A DNA stretch of 64,000 nucleotides from Mycolicibacterium parafortuitum (GCF_010725485.1 NZ_AP022598.1:5270001-5334000); one strand, 5' to 3'; shown: positions 38,502 to 48,263, counted from the first letter of the stretch. Notes: generated from the sequence alone by a model not told the origin. Translations and numbers: made by a program.

Positions 38502-39341
38502 ATGACGTCGGCGGCAGCTATCCCCACCGTCACACTCAACGACGACAACACCATGCCGGTCATCGGCCTCGGTGTGGGTGAGTTGTCTGAGACAGAAACC
38601 GAACAGGCCGTCTCCGCGGCGCTGGAGACCGGTTATCGGCTGATCGACACCGCGTCGGCGTACGGCAACGAGGCCGCGGTCGGGCGCGCCGTCGCCGCAT
38701 CGGGTATCCCCCGCGACGAACTGTTCATCACCACCAAGCTGGCGCCCGAAGACCTGGGTTTCCAGTCCGCCCAGGACGCGATCCGGGTCAGCCTGGAGCG
38801 GCTGGGGCTGGACTACGTGGACCTGTTCCTGATCCACTGGCCCGCCGGCGAGCAGGGCAAGTACGTCGACAGCTGGGGCGGGATGATGAAGCTCAAGGAG
38901 ATCGGCCTCGCCCGCTCGATCGGTGTGGCCAACTTCCACGAGCACCACCTCGACGACCTGATCGGGCTGTCGTTCTTCACCCCCGCGGTGAACCAGATCG
39001 AGTTGCACCCGCTGCTGAACCAGGCCGCGCTGCGAGCCGTCAATGCCGAACACGGCATCGCCACCGAGGCCTACGGCCCGCTCGGCGTCGGCAACCTGCT
39101 CAGCCACCCCGCGGTCACCCCGATCGCCGAAGCGCACGGCAGGACGCCCGCGCAGGTGCTGATCCGGTGGAGCCTGCAGCTGGGCAACATCGTCATCCCG
39201 CGGTCGTCGTCGCCGGAACGCATCGCGTCGAACTTCGACGTGTTCGGCTTCGAACTGACCGACGCGGAGATGGCGACGCTCAACGGGCTCGACGACGGCA
39301 CCCGGTTCCGTCCGGACCCCGAGACCTACACCGGCGCCTGA
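38502..39341 (+). CDS. aldo/keto reductase (Rv2971-like)
   Basis: NADPH-dependent oxidoreductase with TIM-barrel fold, 279 residues. Catalytic tetrad visible: D49 ([11 protein letters not shown]), Y54 (SAYGNE), K79 ([10 protein letters not shown]) and H112 (LFLIHWPAG). The C-terminal [18 protein letters not shown] segment binds NADPH. Homologues in mycobacteria reduce dicarbonyls such as methylglyoxal; the substrate here is inferred. ATG with GAAGGTGAC before it. The next gene starts 8 bp after the stop, so it may drive the downstream metal/peroxidase genes. Confidence 0.92.
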   Translation: MTSAAAIPTVTLNDDNTMPVIGLGVGELSETETEQAVSAALETGYRLIDTASAYGNEAAVGRAVAASGIPRDELFITTKLAPEDLGFQSAQDAIRVSLERLGLDYVDLFLIHWPAGEQGKYVDSWGGMMKLKEIGLARSIGVANFHEHHLDDLIGLSFFTPAVNQIELHPLLNQAALRAVNAEHGIATEAYGPLGVGNLLSHPAVTPIAEAHGRTPAQVLIRWSLQLGNIVIPRSSSPERIASNFDVFGFELTDAEMATLNGLDDGTRFRPDPETYTGA

Positions 39342-39349
39342 CCCGATCC

Positions 39350-39889
39350 ATGCCCACGCCGCCGAAGACCCGCGCACGGTGGGTGCGCGGCACCCTGGTC
39401 GGGGTGTCTTCGGCGGTCACCACCCTGGGTGCGCACGCCGCGGCGGGAGGCATGCTCCCGCAGGGCAGCGCGCTGGTGCTGGCCCTGCTGCTGTGCGCGA
39501 CGGTCGGTGCGGTGTCATGCCGGCCCCGCACCGACGGACACGTGGCGCGCTGGGCCGCGCCCACCGCGGCGCTGTTCGCCGCCCAATACCTCGGCCACCT
39601 GGCGCTTTCGGTCACGGGCCATCACCATGCGTCCGTCGACCTGACCCCCGGCGCAGCGATGCTGGCTGCCCATCTCGGCGCCGCGGTGCTGCTCGGGGCC
39701 GCAATCGCGGCCGTGGAGTACCTGTACGCGGTCTGCGCGTCGGTGCTGTGCTGGCTGCGCCTGTTCGCACTGCGCGGGGGCCGGCCCACCGTACGGGTAC
39801 GCCGCCACGTCACGAAAGTCGTTGTCGCCCGGCCCGTTCTGACCACCGGGCTCGGTATGCGGGCTCCCCCGGCGCCTGCCGCCGTCTGA
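39350..39889 (+). CDS. small multi-pass membrane protein of unknown function
   Basis: 179 residues, with about four hydrophobic segments (around 15-35, 42-58, 68-90 and 100-140). A His cluster, VTGHHHASVDL, lies between segments three and four; the basic C-terminal tail is probably cytoplasmic. I do not recognise the family with certainty. It is followed after 150 bp by a PepSY membrane protein, then PCu(A)C and a DyP peroxidase, so a role in metal handling is suggested by context and by the His cluster. The ATG start has no clear Shine-Dalgarno. It could be co-transcribed with the aldo-keto reductase. Confidence 0.7.
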   Translation: MPTPPKTRARWVRGTLVGVSSAVTTLGAHAAAGGMLPQGSALVLALLLCATVGAVSCRPRTDGHVARWAAPTAALFAAQYLGHLALSVTGHHHASVDLTPGAAMLAAHLGAAVLLGAAIAAVEYLYAVCASVLCWLRLFALRGGRPTVRVRRHVTKVVVARPVLTTGLGMRAPPAPAAV

Positions 39890-40039
39890 CGGACCTACCC
39901 GTCACCACACTCTCACCGGACCACGACGTGCCGTCGTGGCCGTCGTGCCTGCGCCGCCGCGCCCTCGCGCGCTGACGGCATCCCCTGTCGGCCTGTGTCG
40001 CCGACCCCGTCTTTCTCGTCCCCAAAGGCTCATTCCCCC

Positions 40040-41467
40040 ATGACCATTCCCGATGACATCCATCAAACCCACGCTGCCGCAGTACCTGCGCGGCACGCGC
40101 CACCCCCACCGCACCATCGGCGGGCGCTGCTGGTGCGCCTGCACTTCTACGCCGGCATCCTGATCGGGCCGTTCCTCGCGGTCGCCGCGGTCACCGGAGC
40201 GCTGTACGCGGCGGCGCCGACGATCGAGCGAGTGGTGTACCGCGACCTGCTGTCGGTGCCACCCGCACCCGCGGCGCTGCCTCTGCAGGAGCAGGTGGCC
40301 GCGGCCCGGGCGGCGTTCCCGCAGCTGACGATGACCGGTCTGCGGCCCCCCGCCGAGCCCGCGGACTCCACCCGTGTCTATTTCGCCGACCCCGCCCTCG
40401 GTGACGACCTGCTGCGCGCGGTGTTCGTCGATCCGTACACCGGCCGGGTGCTCGGCGACGAGCAGACCTGGCTGGGATACCTGCCGGTGAGCACCTGGCT
40501 CGACGGGTTGCACCGCCATCTCAACCTCGGTGAGCCGGGCCGCCTCTACAGCGAACTCGCGGCGTCGTGGCTGTGGGTGGTGGCGCTGGGCGGGCTGTGG
40601 TTGTGGCTGATCAGGTCCGCCCGAGACCACCGCGACGGACGCATGCACCGCGTGGTGATGCCGGATCGCACTGCCCGCGGCCGCTCCAGGACGCTGAGTT
40701 GGCACGGCGCGACCGGGGTCTGGCTGCTGGCCGGGTTGCTGTTCCTGTCGGCGACCGGGATCACCTGGTCGACCTACGCCGGCGCACATGTCAGCGACCT
40801 CAGAGCCGCCATGAATTGGCAGCGGCCACAACTGGATACCGTGATCGCCGGAGCCGGTGGGCACGCCGGACACGGTGGCCCGGTGACGCAGCCGGGCGTC
40901 GATGCGGCGTCGGTCGACTACTCGGGCGTGCTGGCTGCAGCCGCCGATGCCGGGGTACGCAGTCCGGTCGAGCTCACCCTGCCCGCCGCCCACGGCGAGG
41001 CCGTCACCGTCACCGAGATCGACAGGCCGTACCGGTGGACCACCAACGCCGCGGCAGTGGATCCCGGCGATCTCGGCGTCACCTCGGTGGTCGACTACCG
41101 CCGTGATTACTCGACGATGGCCAAGCTCGCCGACTGGGGCATCCGTGCGCACATGGGCTTCCTGTTCGGCTGGCTGAACCAGGCGTTGCTGCTCGCCGTC
41201 GCGGTCGGACTCCTCACGGTGATCGTGCGCGGCTATCGGATGTGGTGGCAGCGCAGGCCCACTCGTGGATCCGACTGGGCGGTGGGCAGAGCACCGCTGC
41301 GCGGCGGATTCGGGCGTCTGTCCGTCCCTGCGCGGGCCGGGATCGTCGCCGCGGCCGTCGCGGTCGGATGGTTCCTGCCGCTGCTGGGAGTGTCGCTGGT
41401 GGCGTTCCTCGTCGTCGATCTCACGCTGGCCGCGGCCAAGCGGAGGAAGGAGAACAATGATGCGTGA
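40040..41467 (+). CDS. PepSY-associated membrane protein
   Basis: 475 residues, the PepSY_TM type: first helix in RLHFYAGILIGPFLAVAAVTGALYAA (about 34-59), an external PepSY-like stretch, then LWVVALGGLWLWLI, TGVWLLAGLLFLSATGITWS, NQALLLAVAVGLLTVIV and two C-terminal helices. A His/Gly segment GAGGHAGHGG lies outside. Proteins of this family are often linked to iron or copper uptake and may carry heme or reduce metals, though the mechanism is not settled. Its end overlaps the PCu(A)C gene by 11 bp, so the two are coupled. Confidence 0.85.
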   Translation: MTIPDDIHQTHAAAVPARHAPPPPHHRRALLVRLHFYAGILIGPFLAVAAVTGALYAAAPTIERVVYRDLLSVPPAPAALPLQEQVAAARAAFPQLTMTGLRPPAEPADSTRVYFADPALGDDLLRAVFVDPYTGRVLGDEQTWLGYLPVSTWLDGLHRHLNLGEPGRLYSELAASWLWVVALGGLWLWLIRSARDHRDGRMHRVVMPDRTARGRSRTLSWHGATGVWLLAGLLFLSATGITWSTYAGAHVSDLRAAMNWQRPQLDTVIAGAGGHAGHGGPVTQPGVDAASVDYSGVLAAAADAGVRSPVELTLPAAHGEAVTVTEIDRPYRWTTNAAAVDPGDLGVTSVVDYRRDYSTMAKLADWGIRAHMGFLFGWLNQALLLAVAVGLLTVIVRGYRMWWQRRPTRGSDWAVGRAPLRGGFGRLSVPARAGIVAAAVAVGWFLPLLGVSLVAFLVVDLTLAAAKRRKENNDA

Positions 41468-41960
41468 CAACAGGATCACAGCCCTGATCGTGGCAGCCGC
41501 GGTGATGCTCACCGGGTGCGCCGCGGGCGGCGACGGCGGATCCCCGACCCCGGCGGCCGTGACCGTCGAGGATCCGTGGGCAGCCGCGGCCGATACCGGC
41601 ATGACGGCGATGTTCGGCAGGCTGACGAATGGCGGAGATCGGGATGCGGTCGTGATCGGCGGGGATTCACCTGCCGCAGGCCGGGTCGAGGTCCACGAGG
41701 TGGCCGCCGGTCCGGACGGAGTTGCGACGATGCGTCCCAAACTCGGCGGCATCACGATCCCGGCCGGCGGTTCGCACGAGTTGTCCCCCGGCGGCGATCA
41801 TCTGATGCTGATGGATCTGACGGCGCCGCTTCGACCCGGCGACGACGTGTCCGTCACGGTGATCTTCGCCGACGGCACGCGGCTTCCGGTCACCGCTCAG
41901 GTACGGGACTTCGTCGGCGCCGACGAAGAGTACGCGCCCGGCGGGCACGGCCATGGCTGA
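41457..41960 (+). CDS. periplasmic copper chaperone, PCu(A)C family lipoprotein
   Basis: 167-residue lipoprotein. The signal MMRDNRITALIVAAAVMLTGC ends at a lipobox cysteine at residue 21. The PCu(A)C copper site is well matched: VEVHEV His, ATMRP Met, then PAGGSHELSPGGDHLMLMDL with the HxM pair. The C-terminus ends APGGHGHG. The family delivers Cu(I) to the CuA site of cytochrome oxidase or to other copper enzymes. AGGAGAACA precedes the ATG. It is followed by a DyP peroxidase with an 8-bp overlap. Confidence 0.9.
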   Translation: MMRDNRITALIVAAAVMLTGCAAGGDGGSPTPAAVTVEDPWAAAADTGMTAMFGRLTNGGDRDAVVIGGDSPAAGRVEVHEVAAGPDGVATMRPKLGGITIPAGGSHELSPGGDHLMLMDLTAPLRPGDDVSVTVIFADGTRLPVTAQVRDFVGADEEYAPGGHGHG

Positions 41961-43146
41961 CGACCGCTGGACGGTCAACCGGCGGCGCCTCTTCACCGGA
42001 GGCGCCGCCGTGGCGGCCGCATCCGTGCTCACCCAGTGCGGCTCCGCGCAATCCGCTTCGCCGGCAACGGAGTTCGGGGCAGACACGGTGCCGTTCCACG
42101 GCGCGAACCAGGCGGGTGTCGCGACGGCTCCCCAGGCGCACGCGCTGTTCGTCGCACTGGACCTGGTGCCGGACGAGGCCCGGTCGGCCCGGGACACGCT
42201 GGCGGCGGTCCTGAAGTTGTGGAGCACCGACGCGGCGAGGCTGACGCGCGGCGAGCCGGCGCTGGCCGACACCGAACCCGAACTCGCCCACCGGCCGGCG
42301 CGTCTGACCGTGACCGTCGGGATCGGGCCCAGTGGATTCGACCGGATCGGGCTGCGGCATCGGTGCCCGGTCGACGAACTGCCCGGGTTCCGCACCGACC
42401 GGTTGGAGCCGCGCTGGTGCGGTGGCGACATCCTGCTGCAGATCTGCGCCGACGACCCGATGGTCGTCGCGCACGCCGCACGGGTGCTGCTCAAGAACGT
42501 CCGCGCGATGACGGCGGTGCGGTGGCGGCAGACCGGATTCCGGACCGCACGGGGCGCCGCTGCCGACGGTGCGACGATGCGCAACCTGATGGGTCAGGTC
42601 GACGGCACCGTGAACCTGCGCGAACCCGGGCAGTTCGAGCGTCACGTCTGGGATGACGGGTCGGTGCACCCGTGGTTCGCCGGGGGCACCGTGCTCGTGC
42701 TTCGGCGGATCCGAGCGGAACTCGACGCGTGGGACGAACTCGACCGCGACAGCAAGGAACTGACCGTCGGACGGCGCCTGGACAACGGCGCGCCGTTGAC
42801 CGGCCGCGACGAGTTCGACGAACCGGACCTCGACGCATCGGAGAACGGCATCCCGGTCATTCCGCCGAATTCCCATGTGGCGCTGGCCCGGCACCGCGAC
42901 GAGGGCGAGCAGTTCCTGCGGCGCGCGTACAACTACGACGATCCACCCGAGCACGGCACGACCGACTCAGGGTTGATCTTCGCCGTCTACCAGCGCGACC
43001 CCGCACGCCAGTTCGTGCCCGTGCAACGGCGACTGGCGCAAGCCGACGCGCTCAACCCGTGGATCACCACCATCGGGTCGGCGGTGTTCGCGATCCTGCC
43101 CGGGGTGTCCGAGGGCCGATACCTCGGGCAGTCGCTTCTCGAATAG
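41953..43146 (+). CDS. exported Dyp-type (EfeB-like) heme peroxidase
   Basis: 397 residues. The Tat signal NRRRLFTGGAAVAAASVL is at 9-26. Dye-decolorizing peroxidase features: GxxDG as GQVDG (214-218), the heme-ligand His in NSHVALARHRDEGEQFLRRAYNYDD (about 308), and a C-terminal FVPVQRRLAQADALNPWITTIGSAVFAI segment. It uses H2O2 to oxidise varied substrates; EfeB-type members accompany iron uptake, others accompany copper trafficking. Overlap with the PCu(A)C gene by 8 bp points to a shared function. The physiological substrate is not evident. Confidence 0.93.
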   Translation: MADDRWTVNRRRLFTGGAAVAAASVLTQCGSAQSASPATEFGADTVPFHGANQAGVATAPQAHALFVALDLVPDEARSARDTLAAVLKLWSTDAARLTRGEPALADTEPELAHRPARLTVTVGIGPSGFDRIGLRHRCPVDELPGFRTDRLEPRWCGGDILLQICADDPMVVAHAARVLLKNVRAMTAVRWRQTGFRTARGAAADGATMRNLMGQVDGTVNLREPGQFERHVWDDGSVHPWFAGGTVLVLRRIRAELDAWDELDRDSKELTVGRRLDNGAPLTGRDEFDEPDLDASENGIPVIPPNSHVALARHRDEGEQFLRRAYNYDDPPEHGTTDSGLIFAVYQRDPARQFVPVQRRLAQADALNPWITTIGSAVFAILPGVSEGRYLGQSLLE

Positions 43147-43151
43147 CCGGC

Positions 43152-43862
43152 TCAGCCGGGTGGGCACGTCTCAGCGGCCTGGCGAAGCACGGGCGCCGAC
43201 GGCGCGTCGACCGGCAGGCCGTAACCGCGGAGCACCTCGATGAACTGCATCGCGTACTGGCAATGGAACGCCCCGTTCGGCGGCATCCACAACGCCGGGG
43301 GCTTGTCTCCCTTGTCCTGGTTCGCCCCGCCCGCGACGGCGAGCAGGTTGGCCGGATCGTTGGCGAACCGCACCCGCATCTCCTGAGTCCAGTTGCGGGC
43401 GCCCAGATCCCACGCCAGCGCCAACGGCACGATGTGGTCGATCTGGACCGAGGCGCCGACCTGCGCACCACGGGTGAATGCCACTGCGGCGTTGGTGTAC
43501 GGGTCGAGCAGCACACCGGTCGCCACCGCGACCGGACATCGCGAGATCGCGACATAGGTCTTGTCGATCAGGTCCCGGTCGAGGATGTCGTTGCGGGTGT
43601 CGCAGCCGTTGCGCCCGCCCGGGGCGGTGGTGTCATCGGTCCACGCATCCCCGAACGCGTCCCGCCGGTAGTCGCCCGCGCGGATCCGCGCGGGCACCTC
43701 TGCGATGCCCGCCAGCACGTCGGCCCCGGGAACGACGGTGGGCACGTCGGCGTCGGCCACGTACTGCGCGGACCGCTGGGCGGAGTGCTCGACGGTCTGG
43801 TAGGCGACGATGACCGCGAGCAGCGCCGCGAGCGCCAGCCACAGGGTGTGCTTGCGGCTCAC
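43152..43862 (-). CDS. exported HNH-type (DUF1524) nuclease-like protein
   Basis: 236 residues. Signal/anchor helix at the N-terminus (LWLALAALLAVIVAYQTV), then a DUF1524-type HNH core: VQIDHIVPLALAWDLGARNW, RFANDPANLLAVAGGANQDKGDKPPALWMPP and CQYAMQFIEV, with the His-x-x-Pro, Asn and Lys spacing of this family. It should act outside the membrane as a nuclease. The GTG start overlaps the recG stop as GTGA. Matches Rv2972c by position and length. Its link to recG may be only transcriptional. Confidence 0.83.
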   Translation of the reverse strand: MSRKHTLWLALAALLAVIVAYQTVEHSAQRSAQYVADADVPTVVPGADVLAGIAEVPARIRAGDYRRDAFGDAWTDDTTAPGGRNGCDTRNDILDRDLIDKTYVAISRCPVAVATGVLLDPYTNAAVAFTRGAQVGASVQIDHIVPLALAWDLGARNWTQEMRVRFANDPANLLAVAGGANQDKGDKPPALWMPPNGAFHCQYAMQFIEVLRGYGLPVDAPSAPVLRQAAETCPPG

Positions 43863-46129
43863 GACATGTCCAGGAACTGCACTTTGTCGCCTTCGGTGAA
43901 CGGCGCCGACAGCGCCGCCATCCCGGAGTCCAGCGGATCGGATTCGTAGACCGTCTCGCACAGTTCCCGCGCGGCCAGGATGACCTCGAGATGCCGGGCC
44001 AGCGACAGGAACTTCAGGGTGATCGGGCGCCCGGACTGGTACAGCCCCAACACGTCTCCCTCGCTGCGCTCCCGCAGGTCCAGATCGGCGAGCTCGAAGC
44101 CGTCCTGGGTGCCGGCGACCGCCGTCAACCGCTGCCCCGCCTTCGACTCCTCGGGCAGCCTGGTGACCAGCAGGCACAGGCTGGGGTGCTCTCCACGGCC
44201 GATCCGGCCGCGCAGCTGGTGCAACTGGCTGATCCCGAAGCGGTCGGCGTCCATCACCACCATCACGGTCGCGTTCGGCACGTCGACGCCGACCTCGATC
44301 ACCGTGGTGCACACCAGCACGTCGATCTGCCCGGCGCGGAACGCGCTCATCACGGCGTCCTTCTCGTCGCCGGAGAGCCGGCCGTGCATCAGCCCGAGCC
44401 GCAGATCCTTCAGCGGGCCGCGCTGCAGTCCGGCGAGGAGCTCCACCACCGTGACCGGTGGCGGCAGCCGGTCGTCGTCATCGCTGTCGCGCCCTTTCGC
44501 GGCGGACTTCTTGGCTTTGGCCTTGCCCGACTTCTCGTCCTCGTCGTCCTCGTCGATGCGCGACGCGACGATATAGGCCTGCCGCCCGGCCGCGACCTCC
44601 TCGTTGATGCGTTCCCACGCCCTGGCCAACCAGGTCGGCTTCTGGGTCTGGAAGATCGTGCTCGTCTTGATGGGCTGGCGCCCGCGCGGAAGTTCGCGCA
44701 GCGTCGAGGTCTCCAGGTCTCCGTAGGCGGTCAGCGCCAGCGTCCTCGGGATCGGGGTCGCCGTCATCACCAGCAGATGCGGCGTGATGCCCTCCGGGGC
44801 CTTGGCCCGCAACCGGTCTCGCTGCTCGACGCCGAACCGGTGCTGCTCGTCGACGACCACCATGCCGAGGTTGTCGAATTCGACGGCGTCCTGCAGCAGC
44901 GCATGCGTGCCGATCACGATGCCGGCCGCCCCTGAGGTGATCTCCCGGCGGGCATCACGCTTCTGCGCCGCCGACATCGATCCGGTCAGCAACGCCACCC
45001 GGGTCGCGTTCTCGGCCCCGCCGAGCTCACCGGCGCCCGCGAGCGCACCGAGCATCGCCCGCATCGACGAAGCATGCTGCACCGCAAGCACTTCGGTCGG
45101 TGCGAGCAGCGCGCACTGATAGCCCGCGTCGATCATCTGCAGCATCGCCAGCAGCGACACGACGGTCTTGCCCGAGCCGACCTCACCCTGCAGCATCCGG
45201 TTCATCGGCCGGGTGGCGCCGAGCTCCTCGGAGATCACCGCGAGGACCTCGCGCTGCCCCGCGGTCAGTTCGAACGGCAGCTGGGCCGTCATCTGGGTGA
45301 CCAGCCCGCCGTCGCGGCGGGCGGCGGGCGGCCCCGACGCCGCGAGCTCACTGTGTCTGCGGCTCACCAGCCCCCACTGCAGACCGACCGCCTCGTCGAA
45401 CGTCAACCGCTCGATCGCGCGGTTGCGTTCGGCTTCGTCGGCGCTGAGGTGGACCGCCCTGAGCGCCTGGTCCTCGGACATCAGATCGTGTTCGCGCACA
45501 AACCATTCGGGCAGCGTCTCGGGAACCGGATCGAGCACCGCGAGGGCCTGCCGGATGCAGGCGTAGATGTCCCAGGTCTGCACCTTCGAGTTCGCCGGGT
45601 AGATCGGGAAGAAGTCTTTCTCGAACTCGGCGAGCAGGTCGTCGCCGGTGGCGTCGGTGGTGGATGCGATCGACGTCAGCGATTTCGTGCCGAACGTCTT
45701 ACCGGACGGCGAATCGAGCACCATGAACGCCGGATGCGTCAGCTGCATCGTGCCGCGGAAGTATCCGACCTCTCCCGACAACATCACCTTGGTGCCTTCG
45801 ACGAGGGTCTTCTTCAGATACTTCGGGTTGAAGAACGTCGCGGTGACCTTCGGCCGCCGGTCGCGCAGCGTGACCACGAGGTACTCGCGGGACCGCTGAT
45901 TCTTGGCCCACTTGAGCTCGGCTTTGGCGATCACATCGACGAACGTGACGTGTTCACCCTCGTCGAGGTCGAGTTCCTCGCCCTCACCGCGGACCGTCAT
46001 CGCATCGCTGTACTTGCGCGGGAAGTACCGCAGCAGGTCACCTACGGTGCGCAGGCCGAACTGCTCCTCCAAGGGGTCGGCGGCCTTCTTGCCGAGCACG
46101 TAGTCCAGACGGTCGTCGATCGTGGCCAT
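43859..46129 (-). CDS. recG: ATP-dependent DNA helicase RecG
   Basis: Branch-migration helicase that reverses stalled forks. 756 residues: N-terminal wedge/OB domain (YLVVTLRDRRPKVTATFFNPKYLKKTL), Walker A QGEVGSGKTVVSLLAML, DEQH box in VVVDEQHRFGVEQR, MTATPIPRTLAL, and the C-terminal helicase part with TTVIEVGVDVPNATVMV and QLRGRIGRGEHPS. A low-complexity charged insert (DEDDEDEKSGKAKAKK and a following Asp-rich stretch) interrupts the second helicase domain. The ATG at MATIDDRLDYVLG is chosen over an earlier frame start. One base separates it from the FakA-like gene upstream. Confidence 0.95.
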   Translation of the reverse strand: MATIDDRLDYVLGKKAADPLEEQFGLRTVGDLLRYFPRKYSDAMTVRGEGEELDLDEGEHVTFVDVIAKAELKWAKNQRSREYLVVTLRDRRPKVTATFFNPKYLKKTLVEGTKVMLSGEVGYFRGTMQLTHPAFMVLDSPSGKTFGTKSLTSIASTTDATGDDLLAEFEKDFFPIYPANSKVQTWDIYACIRQALAVLDPVPETLPEWFVREHDLMSEDQALRAVHLSADEAERNRAIERLTFDEAVGLQWGLVSRRHSELAASGPPAARRDGGLVTQMTAQLPFELTAGQREVLAVISEELGATRPMNRMLQGEVGSGKTVVSLLAMLQMIDAGYQCALLAPTEVLAVQHASSMRAMLGALAGAGELGGAENATRVALLTGSMSAAQKRDARREITSGAAGIVIGTHALLQDAVEFDNLGMVVVDEQHRFGVEQRDRLRAKAPEGITPHLLVMTATPIPRTLALTAYGDLETSTLRELPRGRQPIKTSTIFQTQKPTWLARAWERINEEVAAGRQAYIVASRIDEDDEDEKSGKAKAKKSAAKGRDSDDDDRLPPPVTVVELLAGLQRGPLKDLRLGLMHGRLSGDEKDAVMSAFRAGQIDVLVCTTVIEVGVDVPNATVMVVMDADRFGISQLHQLRGRIGRGEHPSLCLLVTRLPEESKAGQRLTAVAGTQDGFELADLDLRERSEGDVLGLYQSGRPITLKFLSLARHLEVILAARELCETVYESDPLDSGMAALSAPFTEGDKVQFLDMS

Positions 46130-46130
46130 C

Positions 46131-47789
46131 TCATTCCACCCCGATGAGCAGCGCGTCGCCGCGGTGTCCGGTGTGGAACGTGACCAGTTCGGCGCCGAGG
46201 TGCTTGTGATGCACATGGTCGGCCAGCCTCGCGGCGACGTCTTCGCCGGCGGCCTCCCCGGTCAGCACGGTGACCAGTTCCCCACCGGCGGCGAGCAGCA
46301 GATCGATCAGGCCGGCCGCGGCGGTGACGACGTCGCCGCCGACGATCACCACCTCGTCGCCTGCGATGGCCAGGCCGTCGCCGGGTTTACAGGCGCCTGC
46401 CCAGGTCAGCGCCTCCTCGGCGGCGATCCGCACCGAGCCGAAGCGGGCCGCAGCCGCCGCCCGGGCCATGGTGTAGCCGTCGTCGACGAGACGGCGCTGC
46501 GCGTCGTGTACCGCGAGCGCGGCGAGGCCCTGCACCATCGAGCCGGTGGGCACCGGCACCATGTCGATGCCCCAGTCGGAGGCCACCGCGCACCCGGCGA
46601 CGATCTCCTCGGCCGCGACGTAGCCGTTGGGCAACACCATCACCTGCCCGGCACCGGTCTTGACCAGCGCGTGCAGCAGCTGTTGGGCGCTGATCGGCAC
46701 GTCGGGTTCGGGGCGCAGCACCTCGGCGCCCTCTCCGACGAACAGGTCCTCGGCGCCGTCACCGTCGACCACGGCCAGCACGGCCCGTTCGCGGCTCCAG
46801 CTGCGTGGCCCGTGCCGGTCGGAGTCACCGGTGAGCGACGTGATCTGAATCTGGCTCAGGGTGCCTACCGCCAGGCCGGCCTCGACCGCGGCGCCGGCGT
46901 CATCGGCATGCACATGCACCGAGTAGTGGCCGCCGTCGCCGGAGCCGCTCTGGCCGAAGCCCGACGCGGCGATCGCGATCGAGTCACCGAGCTCGTCGAG
47001 CCGTGCGCGCAGAGTCTCGATGTGCTCGGCGGCGCAGTCGCTGAGCAGATACATCACCTCGAAGCGCGGCGGCGGCGGTTGCTCCGGCCCGCTCCGCGCC
47101 GGCACCCCCGGTTTCGGGGCGGGCGTGTACACCGGGCGGTGGGTGCTGTGGCCGGTGATCGTCAGGGTCAGCGCATCCAACAGCACCAGCAGACCGCGCC
47201 CGCCCGCGTCGACGACACCGGCGTCGGCCAGCACCTCGAGTTCGGTGACGGTGCGGTCCAGGGCGGTCGCGGCGGCCTGGGTGCTCGCGTCGACGGCCCC
47301 GGCCAGGTCGGCTCCGGCTGCCACGGCGTCCTCGGCCGCGGCGGCCGCATCGTGCAGCACCGACACGATCGTGCCCGGCACCGGCTCGCCCATCGACGCG
47401 ACCACCAGGGTGACGGCGTGCCGCAGTGCGGTGCTGAACAGCGCCGGGCCGATGTCTCCCGGCGCGCCACCCTGTTCGTCGGCGGCCGCGGCGGTGACCT
47501 CCGCGAACGCGCGCAGGATCTGCGACAGGATCACCCCGGAGTTGCCGCGCGCCCCGCGCAGGGCGCCCGCGGCCAGCGCGGCGGCGACCGCGGTGACGTC
47601 GTCCCCGGTCACGGCGTCGGCCTGGGCCCACGCCGCGCGCATCGTGAACAGCATGTTCGTCCCGGTGTCGGCATCGGCCACCGGGAACACGTTGAGCTGG
47701 TTGATCTCGTCGGTGTGGCTGATCAGCGCCGCCACCGCGTCATGGGCCCAGCGGCGCAGGGTGGACGCATCCAGCTGTCCAGCCGACAT
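46131..47789 (-). CDS. DAK2-domain fatty acid kinase FakA-like protein
   Basis: 552 residues. The DAK2 kinase motif is clear near the N-terminus: [20 protein letters not shown], with the Asp residues that bind Mg-ATP, and [17 protein letters not shown]. The middle and C-terminal domains are typical of FakA. With a FakB fatty-acid-binding partner such proteins phosphorylate exogenous fatty acids; no fakB is in this window. GGAGGTGAG precedes the ATG. It corresponds to Rv2974c/Rv2975c, which I recall as split in H37Rv, while here it is one intact frame. Confidence 0.88.
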   Translation of the reverse strand: MSAGQLDASTLRRWAHDAVAALISHTDEINQLNVFPVADADTGTNMLFTMRAAWAQADAVTGDDVTAVAAALAAGALRGARGNSGVILSQILRAFAEVTAAAADEQGGAPGDIGPALFSTALRHAVTLVVASMGEPVPGTIVSVLHDAAAAAEDAVAAGADLAGAVDASTQAAATALDRTVTELEVLADAGVVDAGGRGLLVLLDALTLTITGHSTHRPVYTPAPKPGVPARSGPEQPPPPRFEVMYLLSDCAAEHIETLRARLDELGDSIAIAASGFGQSGSGDGGHYSVHVHADDAGAAVEAGLAVGTLSQIQITSLTGDSDRHGPRSWSRERAVLAVVDGDGAEDLFVGEGAEVLRPEPDVPISAQQLLHALVKTGAGQVMVLPNGYVAAEEIVAGCAVASDWGIDMVPVPTGSMVQGLAALAVHDAQRRLVDDGYTMARAAAAARFGSVRIAAEEALTWAGACKPGDGLAIAGDEVVIVGGDVVTAAAGLIDLLLAAGGELVTVLTGEAAGEDVAARLADHVHHKHLGAELVTFHTGHRGDALLIGVE

Positions 47790-47899
47790 CTCACCTCCAC
47801 ACGCCGCCGCCGTCGGCGTCAGCCTAGCCACTGCCGCCGACAGTGCCGAAGACCGTACGGCGAGGTTGTGGACACCCCGGCCACCGCGTTCGGGCGGTT

Positions 47900-47928
47900 T
47901 TGGCGATCGATGCCGCGGCCGGTATTCT
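47900..47928 (+). promoter_or_regulatory. sigma-A-type promoter of rpmB
   Basis: TTGGCG at 47900-47905 and TATTCT at 47923-47928 are spaced by 17 bp. This is upstream of rpmB by about 110 bp, leaving a leader of about 100 bases, and lies outside the divergent FakA-like gene (start at 47789). Confidence 0.5.
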
Positions 47929-48036
47929 GATCAGGTTGTCGGGTCGGTCCGCGTCACCTGCCGAGTAAGTAGGGTGGCCGAACGGGCCCAGACCCCGACC
48001 AAAGACCTTCAAGTACCGATTCGAGGAGTTTCAACT

Positions 48037-48231
48037 ATGGCTGCCGTGTGCGAGATCTGCGGGAAAGGCCCCGGCTTCGGAAAGTCGGTGTCGCACTCCC
48101 ATCGCCGGACCAGCCGTCGGTGGAACCCGAACATCCAGTCGGTGCGCGCCGTGTCCGGCCCCGGTGGCAACAAGCACCGCGTCAACGTGTGCACGTCGTG
48201 CCTGAAGGCCGGCAAGGTCTCGCGCGGCTAG
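48037..48231 (+). CDS. rpmB: 50S ribosomal protein L28, zinc-binding form
   Basis: 64-residue L28: [31 protein letters not shown], then [16 protein letters not shown]. Two CxxC pairs (C5/C8 and the late CTSC) make this the zinc-dependent C+ form. Mycobacteria usually also carry a zinc-free paralogue under Zur, not seen here. GAGGAG lies eight bases before the ATG. It is divergent from the FakA-like gene and convergent with ung. Confidence 0.96.
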   Translation: MAAVCEICGKGPGFGKSVSHSHRRTSRRWNPNIQSVRAVSGPGGNKHRVNVCTSCLKAGKVSRG

Positions 48232-48263
48232 TTCGCGGCCAGACCAGCACCACTTCACTTCCG

